Shown piece by piece: positions 1 to 6,100 of a stretch of 10,654 bases of DNA (position 1 is its first letter; every line of letters begins with the position of its first letter). The translations under genes and the position numbers were made by a program. The notes under the pieces were generated by a model. It searched no databases, had not been told where the DNA came from, and was given only the letters and a program-made list of their open reading frames with translations. Source of the stretch: Candidatus Aminicenantota bacterium (GTDB taxonomy: Bacteria > Acidobacteriota > Aminicenantia > Aminicenantales > Aminicenantaceae); assembly GCA_023135995.1 (NCBI GenBank), contig JAGLRY010000197.1, positions 1 through 10,654 on the forward strand, written 5' to 3'.

Positions 1-4
1 AAAC

Positions 5-38
5 GGTCCGCTCGGGGAGCGGACCCTACATTGTTTCA
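5..38 (-). terminator. Hairpin at 3' end of the HMG-CoA operon (repeat family copy 1)
   Basis: A perfect 9-bp stem (5-13 with 17-25) with a 3-nt loop lies about 10 nt past the stop codon of the hydratase gene. Read on the minus strand it is preceded by TGAAACAATGTAGGG, which includes the gene's own TGA stop. Two relatives with the same leader sequence and loop lie at 8673-8706 and 8761-8794. Only three T residues follow the stem before the window ends, so classical intrinsic termination cannot be confirmed here. The placement just after an operon supports a role as terminator or 3'-end stabiliser. Confidence 0.6.
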
Positions 39-863
39 TGTTTTACGATCTTTTTTTCGCTCTTTGGAGGGAGTCCAACGGGGTTTACGTTTCTCGAGAA
101 AAGCACTCATGCCTTCCTGACCTTCTTCTGAAATGCGCAAGTTGGCGATCATGCGGGCCGTATATGCTTTAACGTCTTCAAGGCTCATACGCGGCACATT
201 GAGGATCAACTCTTTGCAGCTGGCTATAGCCTCGGGTCCGGAGGCGAGAAATTGTCCGATCAACTCTTCCACACGCTCTTCCAGCTTATTCTTGGGGACG
301 ACTTCATTGATGAGGCCTATCTCTAGAGCTTTTTGTGCAGAGATCCTATGCCCAGTCAGAAAGTACTCCCGGGCTTTGCTCTCTCCGATCTTTCGCACGA
401 CATAGGGAGAGATCGCAGCCGGCACAAGCCCGATCTTCACCTCGCTCAAGCCAAACTTGGCCTCCTCGGCAGCGATAGCAATATCACACACAGAGAGAAA
501 TCCCGTGCCTCCCCCGATAGCCGCTCCATTCACCATAGCGATCGTGGGTTTGGGCAACATGTAGATCTTATACAGAACTTCTGCCAGTTGGAGAGATTCC
601 TCCAGGTTTTGATCGAAGGAATACCGGACGATCTCACGCATCCAGTTGATATCCGCTCCTGCACAGAAGGACTTGCCTTCTCCGGTCAGGACGACCACCC
701 TGACAGAATCATCCGCTTTGACCCTGTCAAAAACATCTGTCAATTCAAGGATCGCTTCAGAATTGAAGGCATTGTGGACCTCAGGGCGATTCAATGTGAT
801 CCAAAGAACCGCCTCCCTATCCTTCTTAGATATCACAATCGTTTTGTATGTTGTTTCTGTCAT
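36..863 (-). CDS. Enoyl-CoA hydratase/isomerase family protein, probable 3-methylglutaconyl-CoA hydratase (LiuC type)
   Basis: This 275-residue crotonase-fold enzyme probably interconverts 3-methylglutaconyl-CoA and HMG-CoA in the cytoplasm. Visible motifs are the first oxyanion-hole segment CAGADINWM (67-75), the GAAIGGG turn (113-119), and EVKIGLVPAAISPYV (141-155). As I recall the family, the last motif together with the end GMSAFLEKRKPRW is characteristic of LiuC proteins rather than general enoyl-CoA hydratases. Glu141 matches the second catalytic Glu of rat mitochondrial hydratase (Glu164), but the position of the first (Glu144) is Gly121. The start ATG has an AGGA about 8 nt upstream. 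The gene is last in the operon, 66 nt after the carboxyltransferase gene, a context that fits leucine-type chemistry. A basic tail of about 10 residues extends the usual length. The crotonase family is certain; the substrate is inferred. Confidence 0.9.
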   Translation of the reverse strand: MTETTYKTIVISKKDREAVLWITLNRPEVHNAFNSEAILELTDVFDRVKADDSVRVVVLTGEGKSFCAGADINWMREIVRYSFDQNLEESLQLAEVLYKIYMLPKPTIAMVNGAAIGGGTGFLSVCDIAIAAEEAKFGLSEVKIGLVPAAISPYVVRKIGESKAREYFLTGHRISAQKALEIGLINEVVPKNKLEERVEELIGQFLASGPEAIASCKELILNVPRMSLEDVKAYTARMIANLRISEEGQEGMSAFLEKRKPRWTPSKERKKDRKT

Positions 864-919
864 TGTGGAGTTCCTGTTCGCTTAACCCTGATAATTCCCT
901 CTTCGGTTGTGTCTTCCAT
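860..919 (-). CDS. Possible 19-codon small ORF overlapping the hydratase start
   Basis: In the widest gap of the operon an ATG opens a 19-codon frame (MEDTTEEGIIRVKRTGTPQ). Its TGA overlaps the ATG of the hydratase gene as ATGA, the arrangement often seen in translational coupling. No good Shine-Dalgarno sequence precedes the small ORF, and the peptide is not recognisable. It may be a chance frame or a device that loads ribosomes onto the hydratase gene. Weak support. Confidence 0.15.
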   Translation of the reverse strand: MEDTTEEGIIRVKRTGTPQ

Positions 920-929
920 ATTTATTATC

Positions 930-2537
930 TCACATCCTGAATATCCCAACCTTATAATCGGGGATCGGAGCGTTCAGGCTCATGGAAATCCCAAGTGCCA
1001 GAGCCTCCCTTGTTTCCAGCGGGTCGAGGATCCCGTCATCCCAAAGGCGAGCTGTGCTGTAATACGGGCTTCCCTCGTGTTCGTATTTCTCAAGGATCGG
1101 CTTCCTCATCTTTTCGATCTCTTCTTGTGTCATTTTTTTGCCCTGGGCTTTGAGTCTATTGACTTTGACCGTTACCAGCACATCGGCAGCCTGTTCTCCA
1201 CCCATGACACAGATCCGGGCATTGGGCCACATCCAGAGCAGTCGCGGGAGATAACCCCTGCCGCACATAGCATAATTGCCGGCGCCGTTCGAGGCACCCA
1301 CGATCACTGTAAACTTGGGCACATCGGCGTTGGCCACCGCATGGACGAGTTTTGCCCCATCCTTGGCGATCCCACCGTGTTCGTACTGTTTGCCCACGAT
1401 AAATCCCGTGATGTTCTGGAGGAAGATGAGAGGAATCTTCCGCATGGAACACAGTGTGACAAAATGGGCCCCCTTGACCGCGCTTTCCGAGAACAAAACG
1501 CCGTTATTGGCCACGATCCCCACGGGATATCCCAAAATCCGGGCAAAACCACACACGATGGTCTGCCCATAGAGTTCCTTGAATTCCTGAAAACGGCTGC
1601 CATCGACAATGCGGGCGATAACGTCCTTGATGTTGTAGGGCTTCCTCACATCCGTCGGCACGATCCCGTATATCTCTTCTGGATCATAATAGGGATCTTC
1701 AGGCTCGGCCATATCCAGGGAGAACTTCTTCTGTGGGTCTAAGGTCTCGACAATGTTGCGTGCGATCTCAAGTGCATGCTGTTCGTTCTGTGCGTAGTAG
1801 TCGGACACTCCGGATATACGGCAGTGCACATCCGCCCCGCCTAGCTCCTCATTGGTAACATCCATTCCTGTTGCTGTCTTGACCAGCGGCGGGCCACCGA
1901 TAAAAATCGTCCCCTGTTGACGGACGATGACCGTCTCGTCACTCATGGCCGGCACGTAAGCCCCGCCCGCTGTGCACGACCCCAAAACAATGGATATCTG
2001 AGGAATGCCGAGCGCGGACAGCCTTGCCTGGTTGTAGAAGATCCGGCCGAAATGTTCTTTATCCGGAAACGTTCCCTCCTGGAGCGGAAGAAAGATCCCA
2101 CCGGAATCCACGAGATAGATGCAGGGAAGGCGATTATCCAGAGCGACCGTTTGTGCACGGATGTGTTTTTTGATCGTCGTCGGGAAATAAGTGCCGCCCT
2201 TGACTGTAGGGTCATTAGCCACGACCAAGACCTCCCGTCCGTGGACAACACCGATACCAGTGATGACGCCCGCACTGGGCGCTTCGTTATCGTAGATGTC
2301 ATAGGCAGCCAGGGGTGTGAGTTCCAGAAAAGGTGTGTTCCGGTCAAAGAGTTTCTCCAAGCGTTCCCGCACGAGCAGTTTTCCCCTGGAAATCTGGAGA
2401 TCCCTGTATTTTTTTGGGCCTCCCTCCCGGATCTTTGCGCATCGTTCCTTGTATTCATCGACGATTTTTTTCATATGGGCACAATTTTCTTTATACTCTT
2501 TGCTCTGGGTGTCCACTTTGCTGTCTATTCTAAACAT
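930..2537 (-). CDS. Acyl-CoA carboxylase carboxyltransferase (beta) subunit, methylcrotonyl-CoA carboxylase-like
   Basis: This 535-residue protein has the two crotonase-like carboxyltransferase domains of biotin-dependent acyl-CoA carboxylases and moves the carboxyl group between carboxybiotin and the acyl-CoA. The first oxyanion segment is SCTAGGAYVPAM (187-198) and the second is GASNGAGNYAM (414-424). GGTYFPTTIKKHIRAQ (114-129), NRLPCIYLVDSGG (135-147) and the HFGRIFYNQA stretch (162-171) resemble methylcrotonyl-CoA carboxylase beta (MCCB/LiuB) more than propionyl-CoA carboxylase, and the length also matches. The start ATG has GAGGT 7 nt upstream and lies 4 nt after the DUF35 gene. The partner biotin carboxylase and biotin carrier are not in the window. 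Geranyl-CoA carboxylase or a decarboxylase alpha subunit of the glutaconyl-CoA type are alternatives. The family is very clear and the substrate fairly so, helped by the LiuC-type neighbour. Confidence 0.93.
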   Translation of the reverse strand: MFRIDSKVDTQSKEYKENCAHMKKIVDEYKERCAKIREGGPKKYRDLQISRGKLLVRERLEKLFDRNTPFLELTPLAAYDIYDNEAPSAGVITGIGVVHGREVLVVANDPTVKGGTYFPTTIKKHIRAQTVALDNRLPCIYLVDSGGIFLPLQEGTFPDKEHFGRIFYNQARLSALGIPQISIVLGSCTAGGAYVPAMSDETVIVRQQGTIFIGGPPLVKTATGMDVTNEELGGADVHCRISGVSDYYAQNEQHALEIARNIVETLDPQKKFSLDMAEPEDPYYDPEEIYGIVPTDVRKPYNIKDVIARIVDGSRFQEFKELYGQTIVCGFARILGYPVGIVANNGVLFSESAVKGAHFVTLCSMRKIPLIFLQNITGFIVGKQYEHGGIAKDGAKLVHAVANADVPKFTVIVGASNGAGNYAMCGRGYLPRLLWMWPNARICVMGGEQAADVLVTVKVNRLKAQGKKMTQEEIEKMRKPILEKYEHEGSPYYSTARLWDDGILDPLETREALALGISMSLNAPIPDYKVGIFRM

Positions 2538-2541
2538 GGCT

Positions 2542-2940
2542 TTACCTCAATTGAGGAACGAACTTGTACCCGTAACAGAGAATCCCCGATTCTCCCACAT
2601 CAAAAAGCTTCCGGAACTCGACCTTCACCTTCATACCGATCTTGATATCCTCAAAATCACAGTCCACGACTTGTCCCATGATCTTAACGCCATCGTCCAA
2701 CTCCACGATCCCCACCGCATAAGGCGCCTGGTCCACAAATTGATGAGGAGGCACACGGATGATGGTGTATGTAAGGACTTTCCCTGTTTCCGCCAGTTTT
2801 GTTTTTTCCAGGTCTTTGCTCTGGCATACATTACATAGCAGCCGCGGAGGGAAAAATATCTTTCCACAGCTGCTGCACTTGTTGGCTTCGAGCCGATATC
2901 TCTGGGGAATCTCTCTCCAATATCTTGCTGGTGTCGACAT
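2542..2940 (-). CDS. DUF35 zinc-ribbon/OB-fold protein, thiolase/HMG-CoA synthase partner
   Basis: This 132-residue protein has an N-terminal helix, a rubredoxin-like zinc ribbon with Cys22-x2-Cys25 and Cys36-x2-Cys39, and then an OB-fold (roughly 50-130, with VGIVELDDGVKIMGQV in the middle). This is the DUF35 (YdfM/ChsH2-like) architecture at full length. In archaea, proteins of this family bridge acetoacetyl-CoA thiolase and HMG-CoA synthase and form a shared CoA-binding channel. In anaerobic toluene degraders a relative (BbsA) partners a thiolase (BbsB). The gene sits directly after the thiolase and HMG-CoA synthase genes, 12 nt from the thiolase stop, behind the strong site AGGAGGAGG. A scaffold role for the two enzymes is therefore the best inference. 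Confidence 0.9.
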   Translation of the reverse strand: MSTPARYWREIPQRYRLEANKCSSCGKIFFPPRLLCNVCQSKDLEKTKLAETGKVLTYTIIRVPPHQFVDQAPYAVGIVELDDGVKIMGQVVDCDFEDIKIGMKVKVEFRKLFDVGESGILCYGYKFVPQLR

Positions 2941-2952
2941 TTTATCCTCCTC

Positions 2953-4107
2953 CTATTCTCTCTCGAAGATGTGGACGACTGCGCTCGCCCCACTTCCGCC
3001 CATATTCTGTGTCATCCCGATCCTGGCATCCGAGACCTGTCTATCGCAGCAATCACTCCTGAGCTGCTTGACCACTTCCACAGCCTGGGCCACTCCGGAA
3101 GCCCCCACAGGATGTCCCTTTGATTTTAATCCGCCGCTGGGATTGACAGGAATTTTTCCATCGATGGCCGTCAATTCCTGTTCCACTGCCTCGCCCCCCT
3201 TGCCTTTTTCAATAAAACCGAGGGCTTCTGTCACACAAATCTCAGCGATAGTGAAACAGTCATGAACTTCCACAAGATCGATGTCCTCGGGTTTTTTGTC
3301 TGCCATAGCATACGCACTCTTAGCTGCGAGGTAAGTGGCATTGAGCCAGGTGATGTCCGTCCTCTGAGAGAGCTCGATCGTATCTGTAGCATGACCTGTG
3401 CCGATGATCTTAACGACTGGTTTTCCCATTTTTTTGGCCAATTCTGCAGGATACAGGATGATCGCCGCTGCCCCGTCTGTTATGGGGGAGCAGTCCAGAA
3501 TTCTCAGGGGATCTGCTACCATCACCGAATTGAGAACCTGGTCCACCGTTATCTCAAAGGGAAACTGGGCCACAGGGTTTTTTGTTCCGTTTTTATGGTT
3601 TTTTACGGAAACCATGGCCATCTGTTCTCGTGTTGTGCCGTATTTTTCCATGTGGGCCACAGCGATTAACGCATAAAGCCCGGGAAAGGTGATGCCGTGA
3701 TACCCCTCATACTCCTGGTCTGCGGCTGTTCCCAGAGCATATGTGGCTTCGTTTCCACTGACATCGGTCATTTTCTCGATCCCGCTGACCAGAACGACAT
3801 CGCTCATCCCTGAAGCAACCTCCATGTATCCCAGCTTCAGGGCAAGCCCTCCAGAGGCACACGCAGTCTCCACTCTTGTAGATGGAACTGGCGTCTGACC
3901 CAGATAGTCGGCCAAGAGCGCAGCGATATGCTCCTGCCCCACAAAAAGCCCGGAAGACATGGAGCCCACATACATAGAATCGATCCGATCAACGCCCGCA
4001 TCCTCCAACGCAAGAAGGGCTGTCTCGACATAGATATCTCTGAAGGATTTTTTCCAGAGTTCCCCCCACTTCGTGATCCCAACACCGATTGCTGCAACTT
4101 CTCTCAT
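2953..4107 (-). CDS. Thiolase (SCP2/archaeal acetoacetyl-CoA thiolase type)
   Basis: This 384-residue thiolase probably condenses two acetyl-CoA to acetoacetyl-CoA, or cleaves acetoacetyl-CoA. The nucleophile is Cys83 in VETACASGG. The HDCF motif (282-285) gives His282 and Cys284, and GHPVGASG (331-338) gives His332. The C-terminal CxG cysteine of classical degradative thiolases is absent (NMGGSGAS instead). Replacing it with the cysteine of HDCF is typical of the SCP2/archaeal branch. The start ATG is preceded by AGGAGG, which is embedded in the stop region of the HMG-CoA synthase gene 9 nt away. The neighbours are HMG-CoA synthase upstream and DUF35 downstream, the same trio that forms a complex in archaeal mevalonate biosynthesis. 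Substrate specificity is inferred from this context. Confidence 0.93.
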   Translation of the reverse strand: MREVAAIGVGITKWGELWKKSFRDIYVETALLALEDAGVDRIDSMYVGSMSSGLFVGQEHIAALLADYLGQTPVPSTRVETACASGGLALKLGYMEVASGMSDVVLVSGIEKMTDVSGNEATYALGTAADQEYEGYHGITFPGLYALIAVAHMEKYGTTREQMAMVSVKNHKNGTKNPVAQFPFEITVDQVLNSVMVADPLRILDCSPITDGAAAIILYPAELAKKMGKPVVKIIGTGHATDTIELSQRTDITWLNATYLAAKSAYAMADKKPEDIDLVEVHDCFTIAEICVTEALGFIEKGKGGEAVEQELTAIDGKIPVNPSGGLKSKGHPVGASGVAQAVEVVKQLRSDCCDRQVSDARIGMTQNMGGSGASAVVHIFERE

Positions 4108-4116
4108 GTGTTCCTC

Positions 4117-5163
4117 CTAGTCCGCCTTCCTTATTTTGTGCCTGAACTTGGCATATTCGCCGTATTCCAGGTAATTGATGTTATGGCTCAAGAGATCCCT
4201 GGTCTTCGGGGCGCTCTCACGGACTTCATTGATCCTCTCCGTGACTTCGAATACAAAACCATCACTCCCCGCTCCAGATCCATAGGAGACAAGAAGGATC
4301 ATGTCTCCCGGCTGGGAGATGTCCAGTGTGGATGTCAATCCCAGAGGTGAGGAGCCCGAATAGGTGTTCCCCAGTTTATTGACAAGCCAACCGGGTTCGA
4401 TCTGCTCTTTTTTGAATCCGAGCATCTTCCCTACCCTGAAGGGAAATTTCCCGTTGGGCTGGTGGAAAATCACGTACTGAAAATCCTCGGGTTTCATCCC
4501 GGCTTTATCCATGATCCCGCGAGCGGCTCCTTTGATGTGCTTAAAATAGGCGGGATCGCCAGTAAAACGGCCTCCATGTTGAGGATAATACTGGTATTCG
4601 CGCCGCCAGAAATCAGGAGTATCTGTCATGTAGGAGTATGTCTCGTGGGCCTTGGCCACCAGGTTTTCCTTGCCGAATATGAAGGCGGCTGCACCTGCGG
4701 CAGCCGAATATTCAAGCGCATCTCCAGGAGCCCCTTGAGATGTGTCTGCGCCAACCCCGAGCCCATACTTGATGACGCCAGATGCCACCAAATTCAGGGC
4801 AATAAACATGCCCTCGGTCCCTGCTTTACACGCAAATTCCAGGTCTGCGGTGTGCACATCCGGCGTGGCCCCGATGGCCTCAGCAAGCACAGTCCCGCTG
4901 GGTTTGACCGCATAAGGATGCGATTCCGAACCGATATACACAGCGCCGATATCTTTAGGATCGATCAGAGCCCTCTTTAAAGCATTTTTGGACGCCTCCA
5001 CCGACATCGTGATGGTGTCTTGATCAAGAGAAGGGACTGATTTTTCCTCGAGCATCAGGCCTTTTTTGTAGCTGGGCGCATCCGCTCCCCAAACCTTAGC
5101 GATCTCTTCGACTTTGATCCTGTTTCGGGGAATGTAAGCACCATATCCGACAATGCCTTCCAT
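4117..5163 (-). CDS. Hydroxymethylglutaryl-CoA synthase, archaeal type
   Basis: This 348-residue enzyme joins acetyl-CoA to acetoacetyl-CoA to give HMG-CoA. The short archaeal form is recognisable from MEGIVGYGAYIPRNRI at the start, SESHPYAVKP (79-88, candidate catalytic Glu80), the nucleophile Cys112 in EFACKAGT, His234 in FHQPNGKFP, and NTYSGSSPLGL near the C-terminus. Eukaryotic and Gram-positive MvaS proteins are longer or differently built. The start ATG has AGGGAGGT with about 6 nt spacing. It is the first gene of the operon, behind a long leader with a nested inverted repeat (5194-5299). In archaea this enzyme feeds the mevalonate pathway. Here no HMG-CoA reductase is nearby, and the operon continues with methylcrotonyl-CoA carboxylase-like and LiuC-like enzymes. 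HMG-CoA may therefore be an intermediate of leucine/isovalerate metabolism, in either direction. Confidence 0.93.
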   Translation of the reverse strand: MEGIVGYGAYIPRNRIKVEEIAKVWGADAPSYKKGLMLEEKSVPSLDQDTITMSVEASKNALKRALIDPKDIGAVYIGSESHPYAVKPSGTVLAEAIGATPDVHTADLEFACKAGTEGMFIALNLVASGVIKYGLGVGADTSQGAPGDALEYSAAAGAAAFIFGKENLVAKAHETYSYMTDTPDFWRREYQYYPQHGGRFTGDPAYFKHIKGAARGIMDKAGMKPEDFQYVIFHQPNGKFPFRVGKMLGFKKEQIEPGWLVNKLGNTYSGSSPLGLTSTLDISQPGDMILLVSYGSGAGSDGFVFEVTERINEVRESAPKTRDLLSHNINYLEYGEYAKFRHKIRKAD

Positions 5164-5193
5164 TTAGTACCTCCCTTTAACCTTAACTATTCA

Positions 5194-5299
5194 TAAAAAA
5201 CGTCGATGCTTTTTTACTTCAACAATGTCAGGAAATTATCCTGACATTGTTGAAAAAACTTTTCAACCAGAATCTTTTTATAGTCATCGACGTTTTTTA
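5194..5299. repeat. Nested inverted-repeat element in the HMG-CoA synthase leader
   Basis: Outer arms at 5194-5208 and 5285-5299 are a perfect 15-bp inverted repeat (TAAAAAACGTCGATG and its complement). Inside lies a second perfect 16-bp inverted repeat, 5218-5233 with 5239-5254, with a 5-nt AT-rich loop. The whole is non-coding and lies between the operon's start codon and its probable promoter region. In the minus-strand RNA the outer helix is followed by six T residues, as in an attenuator. The terminal repeats also fit a small non-autonomous mobile element (MITE). No target-site duplication is obvious at the borders. Structure is certain, role unknown. Confidence 0.8.
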
Positions 5300-5448
5300 C
5301 CCTTCGGGCGAGATCGGTTCGTGAATAATCCAGGTTAAGTCGTGAAGTGTTTGAGAGTGTAAATAGGTGAAAATAATCCATGAGAATCATAAAACAATTT
5401 ATAGTCCCACACCTTCTTTCTGAAGTCAATATTTCTTTCTAATCTTAT
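5300..5448. other. AT-rich intergenic stretch upstream of the nested repeat, no gene seen
   Basis: This part of the 376-bp divergent intergenic region probably holds the promoter of the minus-strand HMG-CoA operon, but no convincing pair of -35 and -10 boxes was found. TTGACT and TATAAA occur on the minus strand near 5424 and 5398 but are 20 nt apart, longer than normal spacing. No RNA gene or protein-coding frame could be supported. Confidence 0.5.
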
Positions 5449-5477
5449 TTGACAGTGCCCCACCTGAAAACTAGAAT
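5449..5477 (+). promoter_or_regulatory. Sigma-70 type promoter for the sigma factor operon
   Basis: A perfect TTGACA (5449-5454), a 17-nt spacer and TAGAAT (5472-5477, five of six consensus bases) match the housekeeping promoter consensus at optimal spacing. The expected start of transcription is near 5484, which would leave a leader of about 56 nt before the GTG of the sigma gene. Confidence 0.65.
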
Positions 5478-5490
5478 GGAGGAAGCCAAA

Positions 5491-5529
5491 ATGGGGCGGA
5501 ACTTTTTGGAACCGGATCTCGTCTACTGA
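5491..5529 (+). CDS. Possible 12-codon leader ORF before the sigma gene
   Basis: An ATG at 5491, with GGAGGA 8 nt upstream (5478-5483), opens the frame MGRNFLEPDLVY and stops at TGA 5527-5529. That stop overlaps the Shine-Dalgarno sequence (5528-5533) of the sigma gene, an arrangement suited to coupled translation. If transcription starts near 5484, as the TTGACA/TAGAAT promoter predicts, the leader ORF's ribosome site would not be in the RNA. The frame also covers the ECF-like promoter. It is a candidate only. Confidence 0.25.
   Translation: MGRNFLEPDLVY
5498..5525 (+). promoter_or_regulatory. ECF-sigma-type promoter, possible autoregulation
   Basis: GGAAC (5498-5502, followed by TTTTT) and CGTCTA (5520-5525) are separated by 17 nt, the general pattern of promoters read by ECF sigma factors. 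It lies immediately before the ECF sigma gene, and self-activation is common in this family. Transcription would begin near 5532, only about 8 nt before the GTG start and within the predicted ribosome site. Either translation is then nearly leaderless or the match is partly fortuitous. Confidence 0.45.
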
Positions 5530-5539
5530 GGTGTGATTA

Positions 5540-6100
5540 GTGCAAACAGAAAGGATAGTCAAAGAATGCTTGAAAGGAAACGAAGGAGCCTGGCAAATGC
5601 TGGTTAACAATTACTCGCGAAGGATCTTCAGCCTGGCTTACCAGTTCTCCGGAACCCGCGAAGAGGCTGAGGATATGACACAAGAGATCTTTCTCAAGCT
5701 CTACAACTCCTTAAAAAAATTCGACTTCGACCGGAATTTCGATGCGTGGCTCCTTACTCTTGCACGGAATCACCTGATCGATGAATACCGCCGTACCAAA
5801 TGGGAAAAGAAAACACGCGATGAGTTCGATGAATACAGCCTTAAAGAAACAACAGAGATTGGGCCGGAAGACACCGCCCTGAGAGAAGAGATAAAAAAAA
5901 GGATCTGGGAAGGTTTCAACCACCTTTCGGCAGACATCAGGATGACCATCATTCTGAGGGATATTCAGGGAAAAAAATACGAAGAAGTGGCGGAGATCAT
6001 GGATCTCCCCCTGGGAACGATCAAATCCCGTGTCAACAGAGGGAGGATCCAACTGGCAAAAGTCCTCAAAGAACAAAAGGAGAAGGAAAATGGAATGTAA
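5540..6100 (+). CDS. ECF-family RNA polymerase sigma factor
   Basis: This 186-residue sigma-70 family protein directs RNA polymerase to a specific set of promoters. Region 2 covers about residues 20-88, with the -10-recognition segment FDAWLLTLARNHLIDEYRR. Region 4 is a helix-turn-helix at about 128-180, with YEEVAEIMDLPLGTIKSRVNRGR. Regions 1.1 and 3 are absent, as in ECF sigmas. The start is GTG at 5540: GAGGTG lies 6 nt upstream, and the protein then begins as ECF sigmas usually do (xRIVKECLKGNEGAWQxLV). The anti-sigma gene overlaps its end by 11 nt, which implies coupled translation and control by sequestration. A sigma-70 promoter and an ECF-like promoter lie just upstream. Its regulon is not evident beyond possible autoregulation of this operon. 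Confidence 0.95.
   Translation: MQTERIVKECLKGNEGAWQMLVNNYSRRIFSLAYQFSGTREEAEDMTQEIFLKLYNSLKKFDFDRNFDAWLLTLARNHLIDEYRRTKWEKKTRDEFDEYSLKETTEIGPEDTALREEIKKRIWEGFNHLSADIRMTIILRDIQGKKYEEVAEIMDLPLGTIKSRVNRGRIQLAKVLKEQKEKENGM

Noticed and set aside
333..1742. A 469-codon open frame on the plus strand across the hydratase and carboxyltransferase genes
   Set aside because: It lies antisense to two well-conserved enzymes, its translation resembles no family and is rich in His/Arg/Pro as expected of a mirror frame.
1917..2645. A 242-codon plus-strand frame over the carboxyltransferase N-terminus
   Set aside because: Antisense to a clear gene and spanning its start codon; no family-like motifs.
5218..5254. 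Inner 16-bp hairpin as an intrinsic terminator
   Set aside because: On the plus strand it is followed by A residues and on the minus strand by GTAAAAAAG, so there is no T-run directly after the stem in either direction.
5214..5429. A 71-codon minus-strand frame in the divergent intergenic region
   Set aside because: It runs through the nested inverted repeat, has no good ribosome site, and the peptide looks like translated AT-rich spacer.
5393..5429. TTGACT and TATAAA on the minus strand as promoter of the HMG-CoA operon
   Set aside because: The spacing is 20 nt, longer than the usual 16-18, and the -35 box is imperfect; not strong enough to list as a promoter.
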